12,949 nt of DNA from Firmicutes bacterium UBA1535 (GTDB lineage: Bacteria; Bacillota; Clostridia; Tissierellales; Sedimentibacteraceae), in assembly GCA_002323775.1 (NCBI GenBank), contig DCPV01000075.1, forward strand, positions 5,142 through 18,090. The letters run 5' to 3'. How positions within the stretch are numbered: position 1 is the first letter of the stretch; each line of letters starts with the position of its first letter. Both the position numbers and the translations under genes were made by a program. The notes below the pieces were generated by a model. That model did no database searches. It was not told the DNA's origin and worked only from the letters and a program-made list of their open reading frames with translations. This document shows positions 6,691 to 12,949 of the stretch, piece by piece.

Positions 6691-9600
6691 ATGCAAATAA
6701 GATTAAAAAGAATAATCTCTTTTATCCTTGCACTTATCATGATATTTGGTATGATAAATTCGAATTTATCTACGATGTCTGTTTTTGCTGAGGATTTAGG
6801 AGATAGTCCTTTGTTACAGGATGGCTTTTACCAAATTGAAACAAAGGAGAATCTTAAATGGTTTACACAGGAAGTTAATTCAGGAAAAAAGAGTATCAAT
6901 GCAAAACTCATTGCAGATATTACTTTAGATTCATCAAGTGAATGGACACCTATCGGAACATCAGCTAATAAATACGCTGGTATTTTTGATGGGAATAGTA
7001 AATCTATAAGTGGTCTGAATATTCAGACAGGTACTTATAAAGGACTTTTCGGGTATATAGATATAGCAGGTGTAGTTAAAGAATTAACAATAACCGGCTC
7101 TTCTGTAGCAGGTACACAATACATAGGATTAGTAGCTGGAACAAATGCAGGAAATATATCAGGTGTCACAGTCGATAATTCTTCTGTAAAAGGGCAGCAA
7201 AGTGTCGGCGGTATTGCGGGACAAAATACAGGAACTATTATAGCATCTGAAAATAAAGGTGCTGTTGTAACACAAGATGTTTACAAAGATGAAGGTATAG
7301 CTGGTATAGCTGGTGTTAACAGCGGAAATATATCGCTCTCTTATAATAATGCAGATGTTACGCGCAGCCATACTAAAAGTGATTATGGCTATTTCGGTGG
7401 TATTACGGGAAATAATACCTCTACAGGAATAATAGACTCTTGCTACAATACTGGTGAAATCGCAGGATCTTATCGTTCAGGCGGTATAGCGGGTATTAAT
7501 ACAAAGACAATTAAAAATTCATATAATATTGGAACTGTAAATTCAGGCGGAACTTCAACCGCTGTTGGTGCAATATTTGCTTATGGATCTGGTGGGACAT
7601 CTGAGAATTGTTATTACTTGAATACATCTATTACTAAGCCAAATTCTTACGGTACATCTAAAACAGATGCAGAAATGAAAGTTATAACACCTTCACTGGG
7701 CGGAGCATTTGAGAATGATTTAGAAATTTCTATAAACGAAGGATATCCAATACTTAAATGGCAAAATCCAGAAGCTGTGTATACAGTAACACTTACTGTT
7801 TCACCTAAAAATACTGTCATTTCATTAACTGATGTTAACGGACATTCAATTTCAGCTGATTCCTCAGAGGATGGCGTATATATATTTAACAACGTCATAG
7901 CGGGAACATATCAATATAGTGCTTCTTGCGAAGAGGGAGACTATGATATATCTACAGGAAGTATTATTGTCAGCAAACTAAATGTAAGCAAGAATATTAA
8001 TTTAATAAGAAGAAATTATAAAGCAGAGTTTACTGTAAATCCGCAGGATGCTTTAGTTTCAGTTACTGCAGAAGGATTTAATGAATTTCATAATGCAAAT
8101 AACGGAAGTGCTGTATTTATGCTGCCTAATGGAACTTATAATTACACAGTTGATAAGTTTGGATATAGTCCACAAAATGGTACAATCACAGTAAATAAAG
8201 CCAGTGTAACAGAGAATGTTAGCTTAGTTCAATCAGCACAATATGAGTTAACATTTGATATAGACCATGATGGTGCTAGTGTTACAGTAACTCACCCTTT
8301 AGGTGGTGTTCAGAGCGCTGAAACTGACGGCACATATAAACTATACAATGGTACTTATAATTATAGGATTAAGCTTTTAGGTTATTCTACTGTAAAAGGT
8401 ACAGTTACCATAGATGGCTCAAATAAGATTGAAACAGTTGGTATGACTAAAAATATGCCTTGGACTGGAAATGTTGCAACTGAATTTTATGGAGGAAGCG
8501 GTACACAAAGTGATCCATATCAAATTTCAAATGGAGAAGAGCTTGCATATTTATCCTCATTAATTTCAACGCCTGTCACAAATGCAGTTTACAAAAATTT
8601 ATACTATAAATTGGTAGATGATATTGATATGGGCGGTACTGTCAATTTTACGCCAATTGGGACTAAAATTTCAGAGGGATATTATTTTGCAGGAAATTTT
8701 GACGGATATAGACATGTTATAAGCAATCTAAAGGTTAGAAGGACAGAAAGTTATGCCGGATTATTTGGGATGGTTAAGGATGGTACTGCTTTATCGAATA
8801 TAGTTTTGAAAAATCCTTTAATAGAAACAACCGGAGGAACAAGCAGCCATGCCGGCGGATTAGTAGGATATAGCAGCGGTTCTTCTAAAGCGTGTATAAT
8901 TTCAAACTGTGCGGTTATTGATGGCAAAATAAATTCAGAATCATTTAATCTTGGGGGATTAATTGGTTATGCATCAAGCACTACTGTCAAGGAATCATAT
9001 GCGATTGTAGAAATTAATGGAACTAACACTACTAGTGCTTACGCAGGTCTCTTAATTGGACAATGCAGCGGTGGAACTATTGAGCATAGCTTTGCTCGTG
9101 GAAAGCTTACAACAAGTGGTAAATACACAGGTGGATTAATTGGAAGTGTAGTTACATATTCTACTGTAAACATTAAATACAGTTATGTTAGCGGAGATGT
9201 CTTGGCTTCTAATATTAATTATGGATTTGTTGTTGGAAGTGTGGAGAGTGGATCAAAGATTAATGCTACCAATTGCTACTACAATCCTGATGTTCTATTG
9301 ACAGGTAAAGATGGAGCTACTGCAACAAATGGCTTCATAGCCACAAAACAGTTAAAATTAGACGAATCTTTAGTACTTTTAAATGAAGGTGGAGAAAAAT
9401 ATGCACGTCTTGGTTTAGGAGAGCGTTATATAAACAAGGGATATCCATATTTGATAAATACATATTATGTTACAGTAGAGCCTGAACAGTTAAGCGTACC
9501 TACAGGAATTGTCTGGATTGATAATACTAAGGCTAAATGGAATTCTTCGGAAAATGCAATTGGATATAGATTATCTTTATATAAAAATGATGAGAAGATT

Positions 9601-12600
9601 TTTGAATGTAATACAGATGAATCCACTCTTGAATATAATTTTACAGATGAAATCAGTATTAATGGAAATGGATTATATAGCTTTACTGTAAAAGCTTTGG
9701 GAGATAACTACTTTTATTATGCAAGCGCGGAGTCCAATAAGAGTGCCTCTTACAACGCATTTGTAGCAGGTAAAAATGTTACATTTAATATAAATCTTCC
9801 ATACGGAGAAAGCTATTATAGAGAAAACGACCCTGTCATTACAGTTATTGTAGGAACTTCTACAGTTAAATTTAATGCAGGAGAAGCAAAATTTTTACCT
9901 AGGGGAAATGATTATACTTATACTATAAATGCATTAGGTTTCAAAACTATAAGCGGTGTACTGTCAGTTGATGAAGAGGCTGTGGTAATAGAAAAAACAT
10001 TGGAACCAGATACTGCATGGGATGGTGTTAGTGTACTTGAACCAATGCAAGTTGAAGGAGTATATCAGATAAGCTCAGGATATCAATTAGCATGGTTTCG
10101 TGATGAAGTAAATAAGACGATAAAAGCTGGTCAAAGCAGTAATTTATCTGCGAAGCTTGTAAGAGATATTAATCTTTGCGGATTTGAATGGGCACCTATT
10201 GGAACTTACACTAATTCATCAGCAACGTTTGGATATACAGGAACATTTGACGGTGACGGACACAATATTAACGGGCTTAGCATAACAACCGGCAAAGATG
10301 GCTCTGCATTATTTGGATATGTTTATTTGAATGGTATAATTAAAGACCTCTCAGTAAAAGGAAATATTAGTGCGGGTCAGTATTCAGCAGGTATTGTAGG
10401 TGTTTCCTCTGCCGCAACTATAAGCCGTTGTAATAATTACGTGAATGTTACTGTAACAAAAGCAGGAAAGAACAACATCATGGTTGGCGGTATTGTTGGA
10501 AGTATGACAAACTATACTTACACAACAGCTTTAACTGAATACTGTGTAAACTATGGAAATATTATCGGAGGAACAACAAACGGATATGTAGGTGGTGTAG
10601 TAGGAAACGCAGGGTATGGCTTAGGAGTAAAATTCTGCGGAAATGAAGGTAATGTAAGCGGTAATGACAGCGTTGCAGGTGTTGTTGGACGTAACAGTTT
10701 AATAATGACATCTTGCTATAATACTGGGGATGTAAGCGGTGCTACGACCTCTATAGGTGGTATCGCAGGATTTACAAATAAACTTACTAAGGATTGCTAT
10801 AACAAGGGAAATATAAGCGGTCAAGGCAAAGTAGGCGGTATTGTAGGAGAACTCCATAGTGAATATGGTGGAATTATAGAGGGCAGCTACAATACAGGTA
10901 TAATTACAAAATCTGGAACTGGAGCTAATGACACATATGGTGCGATTGTAGGATTTAAGGGTGGAACATCTAAGACTATTTCAAAAAGCTATTTCCTTGA
11001 AGATGGTATAGCAGGTATCGGAAAAAATGCAAATGATAATGATAGTGCTATTTCACTTACAGAGCTTGAATTAAAGCAATTTTCCACAGCAGCTTTACTG
11101 GGAGGTACATTTGCAAGAAAAGAAAATGATTATCCTTTGCTTCGCTGGCAAGATTCAGCTAGTAAGGATGTAGTTGTTCTTTTCAATGTAGAGCCTGCGG
11201 ATGCTGAAATTATTTTAAAGGATGAATCAACAAAACAAATAATAGACCCTGTAGAGGGTACAAATGGTTATTTACTGTCAAGCGGTGAGTATAAGTATAA
11301 AATAAAAAAAGAAAATTGGCAGGAAGTCAATAAACAACTTGCAGTTTTAGATGATAACATAGTTGTTGACATAGTTATGAATCCTTCAGATACTCCTGTA
11401 TATAATCCAATAGATGTTGTTCTTAGCGTACAGACTGATTCTACAGGATTCTTGATTGCAAGACAAGTCAACGAGGTAAGTCCTAGTCTTGCAAAAAGCT
11501 ACGGATATACAAATGATTCAAATTTCGTTGAAGAAGACGAAGTAAGTGCACTTGATGCACTCGTTGCAGCACATATAGCTATATATGGCGATAATAAAGA
11601 TGATATCAATGATGTTTTAGCTGTAAATGAATATGGATTTGTTACTAAAGTATTTGGAGTAAATACATCTAATTTTACATTTTATGTAAATGGAGAGCAG
11701 CCTAATGATGGAGTGGCTGTTGAGCATCCTGAATCCGGCACTCAATATACTGGATATGCAATAACACAGACCAAATTAGATGACAAGGATTCTGTAGAAT
11801 TTTACTTTATACAGGATGCCTCAAATGGGTCAGATAAATACGCATGGTTTGACTTAGCTGGTGCTAAAACAGAAGCTATAACTGTAACAGCAGGTAAGAA
11901 CTTTGATATTGCTATCAAGGGTTACATGAGTATCTATGGATTAAATATTCCTGTTGAGAGAGATGAACAAACTAATCCTATATCAGGAGCAGCAATTGTT
12001 CCTGTAAAATTAGACAGTGGAGTTGGCTTGTTTGGGAACCCTATTGCCATAACTAATGCAGATGGAATTGCAAAAATTACGTTTAATGTAGCTGGAACTT
12101 ATATTCTTTCAGCTGTCAACAGCACAGGTGCTTCACCACTGATGTCACCATGGCTTGTTGTTACTGTAGAAGAAGCACCACCTGTTTATGAGCCTGTTAC
12201 TGCAAAGATTAGAGTACAGAAAGATAATACAGGATTTATAATTGCACAAAAAGAGTATGAAATCATGCCGGGTCTTGCAAAGAGCTATGGATATACCAAT
12301 GATTCAAGCCTTATAAAAGATGGCGAAGTAAGCACTCTTGATGCACTTGTAGCAGCGCATATTTCTGTGTATGGAGAAGATAAAGCAGCTATTAACAATG
12401 CTTTGGTTGTGGGAAGTGGCGGATGGATTACTAAGATGTTTGGCATAATCACATCATCAATTTCATTCTATGTAAATGGAGAGCAACCAAATGATGGAGT
12501 TCCACAAACTTATCCAAACTATGGTACCCAATATACTGGATATTCAGTATCACAGGCTAAATTAAATAATGGTGATAGTGTAGAATTTTTCGTTTTACAA

Positions 12601-12949
12601 GATGAATCTTACATGGACATCTATACATGGTTTGAGGCAAATGGCTCTAAGGTAGAAAACTTAAATCTAACTATAGGAGAAAACCTTGATATTACTGTCA
12701 AAGGTTATATGAACTGGTATGGACTAAATATTCCTACAGAAAGAGATGCGAAAACCAATCCGATTAAGAACGCAAAAATTGTTCCTGTTGTATTGAATAA
12801 CAACACAGATTTAGGAACATTCGGAACATCTATTGCAACTACTAATAATAGCGGTATAGCAAAGCTTAACTTTAATCAAGCTGGTACTTATATTATTTCA
12901 GCTGTTGGAAATGCAAGTTCTGACTCGTTGATGTCACCATGGCTTGTTG
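6691..12949 (+). CDS. Giant cobalamin-regulated surface protein with GLUG repeats and tandem DUF4430-like modules (3' end missing)
   Basis: The frame is open for 2086 codons to the window edge with no stop. Residues 1-33 are a Sec signal peptide (VFA before the cut). Then follow GLUG block 1 (44-358); three PEGA-like beta repeats (363-589); GLUG block 2 (600-922); an FN3-like domain (932-1022); a PEGA-like domain (about 1024-1106); GLUG block 3 (1122-1487); a PEGA-like domain (1492-1568, FNVEPADAEIILKD); and two tandem modules of 262 residues (1569-1830 and 1831 to the edge). Each module is a DUF4430-like domain (LDALVAAHI, FYVNGEQPNDGV, DSVEF) plus an Ig-like domain. The long beta stalk should hold the modules away from the cell. 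Any anchor lies beyond the window. The gene has its own sigma-A promoter and cobalamin riboswitch, so it should be made when B12 is scarce. It resembles the upstream partial gene in its GLUG blocks and may be its paralogue. Corrinoid binding is inferred, not shown. Confidence 0.95.
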   Translation, partial: MQIRLKRIISFILALIMIFGMINSNLSTMSVFAEDLGDSPLLQDGFYQIETKENLKWFTQEVNSGKKSINAKLIADITLDSSSEWTPIGTSANKYAGIFDGNSKSISGLNIQTGTYKGLFGYIDIAGVVKELTITGSSVAGTQYIGLVAGTNAGNISGVTVDNSSVKGQQSVGGIAGQNTGTIIASENKGAVVTQDVYKDEGIAGIAGVNSGNISLSYNNADVTRSHTKSDYGYFGGITGNNTSTGIIDSCYNTGEIAGSYRSGGIAGINTKTIKNSYNIGTVNSGGTSTAVGAIFAYGSGGTSENCYYLNTSITKPNSYGTSKTDAEMKVITPSLGGAFENDLEISINEGYPILKWQNPEAVYTVTLTVSPKNTVISLTDVNGHSISADSSEDGVYIFNNVIAGTYQYSASCEEGDYDISTGSIIVSKLNVSKNINLIRRNYKAEFTVNPQDALVSVTAEGFNEFHNANNGSAVFMLPNGTYNYTVDKFGYSPQNGTITVNKASVTENVSLVQSAQYELTFDIDHDGASVTVTHPLGGVQSAETDGTYKLYNGTYNYRIKLLGYSTVKGTVTIDGSNKIETVGMTKNMPWTGNVATEFYGGSGTQSDPYQISNGEELAYLSSLISTPVTNAVYKNLYYKLVDDIDMGGTVNFTPIGTKISEGYYFAGNFDGYRHVISNLKVRRTESYAGLFGMVKDGTALSNIVLKNPLIETTGGTSSHAGGLVGYSSGSSKACIISNCAVIDGKINSESFNLGGLIGYASSTTVKESYAIVEINGTNTTSAYAGLLIGQCSGGTIEHSFARGKLTTSGKYTGGLIGSVVTYSTVNIKYSYVSGDVLASNINYGFVVGSVESGSKINATNCYYNPDVLLTGKDGATATNGFIATKQLKLDESLVLLNEGGEKYARLGLGERYINKGYPYLINTYYVTVEPEQLSVPTGIVWIDNTKAKWNSSENAIGYRLSLYKNDEKIFECNTDESTLEYNFTDEISINGNGLYSFTVKALGDNYFYYASAESNKSASYNAFVAGKNVTFNINLPYGESYYRENDPVITVIVGTSTVKFNAGEAKFLPRGNDYTYTINALGFKTISGVLSVDEEAVVIEKTLEPDTAWDGVSVLEPMQVEGVYQISSGYQLAWFRDEVNKTIKAGQSSNLSAKLVRDINLCGFEWAPIGTYTNSSATFGYTGTFDGDGHNINGLSITTGKDGSALFGYVYLNGIIKDLSVKGNISAGQYSAGIVGVSSAATISRCNNYVNVTVTKAGKNNIMVGGIVGSMTNYTYTTALTEYCVNYGNIIGGTTNGYVGGVVGNAGYGLGVKFCGNEGNVSGNDSVAGVVGRNSLIMTSCYNTGDVSGATTSIGGIAGFTNKLTKDCYNKGNISGQGKVGGIVGELHSEYGGIIEGSYNTGIITKSGTGANDTYGAIVGFKGGTSKTISKSYFLEDGIAGIGKNANDNDSAISLTELELKQFSTAALLGGTFARKENDYPLLRWQDSASKDVVVLFNVEPADAEIILKDESTKQIIDPVEGTNGYLLSSGEYKYKIKKENWQEVNKQLAVLDDNIVVDIVMNPSDTPVYNPIDVVLSVQTDSTGFLIARQVNEVSPSLAKSYGYTNDSNFVEEDEVSALDALVAAHIAIYGDNKDDINDVLAVNEYGFVTKVFGVNTSNFTFYVNGEQPNDGVAVEHPESGTQYTGYAITQTKLDDKDSVEFYFIQDASNGSDKYAWFDLAGAKTEAITVTAGKNFDIAIKGYMSIYGLNIPVERDEQTNPISGAAIVPVKLDSGVGLFGNPIAITNADGIAKITFNVAGTYILSAVNSTGASPLMSPWLVVTVEEAPPVYEPVTAKIRVQKDNTGFIIAQKEYEIMPGLAKSYGYTNDSSLIKDGEVSTLDALVAAHISVYGEDKAAINNALVVGSGGWITKMFGIITSSISFYVNGEQPNDGVPQTYPNYGTQYTGYSVSQAKLNNGDSVEFFVLQDESYMDIYTWFEANGSKVENLNLTIGENLDITVKGYMNWYGLNIPTERDAKTNPIKNAKIVPVVLNNNTDLGTFGTSIATTNNSGIAKLNFNQAGTYIISAVGNASSDSLMSPWLV
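6820..7764 (+). repeat. GLUG-type beta-repeat block 1
   Basis: The block opens with a FYQIETKENLKWF entry element, then ADITLDSSSEWTPIG and FDGNSKSISGLNI. It continues through repeats of the kind VGGIAGQNTGTI, CYNTGEIAGSYRSGGIAG and NSYNIGTVNSGG, and closes in YPILKWQ. GLUG repeats build elongated beta structures in bacterial surface proteins; a specific binding role cannot be assigned. Confidence 0.85.
7777..8457 (+). repeat. Three PEGA-like beta-domain repeats
   Basis: Three units of about 75-80 residues start near 7777, 8014 and 8236. Each has a beta strand with a central acidic/aromatic pattern (TLTVSPKNTVISL, AEFTVNPQDALVSV, LTFDIDHDGASVTV), then (D/N)G(T/V)Y or NGTYNY, and an aromatic-gly-tyr turn (DKFGYSP, KLLGYST). 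They resemble PEGA or carboxypeptidase-regulatory-like domains and probably serve as spacers. Confidence 0.65.
8488..9456 (+). repeat. GLUG-type beta-repeat block 2
   Basis: The block starts with the GGSGTQSDPYQISNGEELAYL entry seen in many GLUG proteins (given from base 8491). It contains NFDGYRHVISNLKV, AGGLVGYSSGS, LGGLIGYAS and TGGLIGSV repeats, and ends in YINKGYPYL without the WQ cap of the other blocks. Confidence 0.85.
9484..10008 (+). other. FN3-like plus PEGA-like domain segment
   Basis: Residues 932-1022 show a fibronectin type III pattern: PTGIVWIDNTKAKWNSSENA, then GYRLSLYKNDE, then YSFTVKALGD. A beta domain with NDYTYTINALGFKTISG follows, like the other PEGA-type units. Both are probably stalk spacers between GLUG blocks 2 and 3. 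Confidence 0.6.
10054..11151 (+). repeat. GLUG-type beta-repeat block 3
   Basis: It opens with EGVYQISSGYQLAWFRDEV, INLCGFEWAPIG and FDGDGHNINGLSI. Repeats such as VGGIVGSM, VGGVVGNAG, SCYNTGDVSG, DCYNKGNISGQ and GSYNTGIIT follow, and it closes in YPLLRWQ. It is the longest of the three blocks and keeps the Cys-Tyr-Asn motif most regularly. Confidence 0.87.
11395..12949 (+). repeat. Two tandem 786-base modules, each DUF4430-like plus Ig-like (second cut by window edge)
   Basis: Module 1 runs 11395-12180 and module 2 from 12181. Both start PVYxP and share LAKSYGYTNDS, LDALVAAHI, FYVNGEQPNDGV, GTQYTGY, DSVEF, YGLNIP, GIAK and LMSPWLV. In each, the first part (about 140 residues) fits an extended DUF4430 domain and the rest is an Ig-like domain ending in AGTYI(L/I)SAV. 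The copies are clearly similar in protein but diverged at the DNA level, so the duplication is not recent. The window ends just before module 2 should end, so more copies or an anchor may follow. Confidence 0.88.

Noticed and set aside
6691..11160. Repetitive GLUG DNA as a CRISPR array or tandem DNA repeat
   Set aside because: The repetition is at protein level with irregular spacing; no identical DNA repeats with unique spacers are seen.
7159..11471. Open frames at 7159-7371 (-), 7647-7898 (-), 9509-9691 (+) and 11268-11471 (-)
   Set aside because: All are shadows of the giant gene that is open through this whole stretch with clear domain structure.

Overview
The window looks like a piece of a low-GC Gram-positive anaerobe, most likely a clostridial Bacillota. 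The reasons are AT-rich coding with frequent TTA, ATA and AGA codons, strong AGGAGG-type ribosome binding sites, a textbook sigma-A promoter, U-tract terminators, SLH-domain surface anchoring and a Firmicutes-style cobalamin riboswitch. No species call is possible from the sequence alone. All genes are on the + strand and all encode exported, multidomain surface proteins.

Layout. (1) 1-4130: the 3' part of a very large gene whose start lies upstream. It encodes a GLUG-type repeat end, a series of atrophied Ig-like modules, a DUF4430 (transcobalamin beta-domain-like) domain, a BIG2 Ig domain, an alpha/alpha-toroid domain resembling the alpha domain of intrinsic factor and transcobalamin, a second BIG2 domain and a C-terminal beta domain. 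(2) 4131-4236: a gap holding a strong inverted repeat without a U-tract. (3) 4237-5982: a complete 581-residue protein with signal peptide, Ig-like domain, DUF4430 domain, linker domain and three SLH domains. (4) 5986-6028: a terminator that closes this unit. (5) 6089-6690: a regulatory region of about 600 bases with a sigma-A promoter, a cobalamin riboswitch, an intrinsic terminator as its expression platform, a further folded leader of unknown identity and an RBS. (6) 6691 to the window end: a giant open gene (at least 2086 residues, no stop) encoding a signal peptide, three GLUG blocks interleaved with PEGA-like and FN3-like beta domains, then two tandem 262-residue modules, each a DUF4430-like domain plus an Ig-like domain.

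How they fit together. DUF4430 is homologous to the C-terminal beta domain of vertebrate transcobalamin and intrinsic factor, and the toroid in the first gene resembles their N-terminal alpha domain. With a cobalamin riboswitch directly in front of the third gene, the simplest reading is a cell-surface corrinoid-capture system: large secreted or displayed proteins carrying one or more B12-binding-like domains, plus a small SLH-anchored protein with a single such domain. The regulatory part (promoter, aptamer, terminator) is seen directly in the sequence. The domain identities come from family knowledge and eye alignment. The ligand and the joint function are inference. No transporter or B12 enzyme gene is present in the window.
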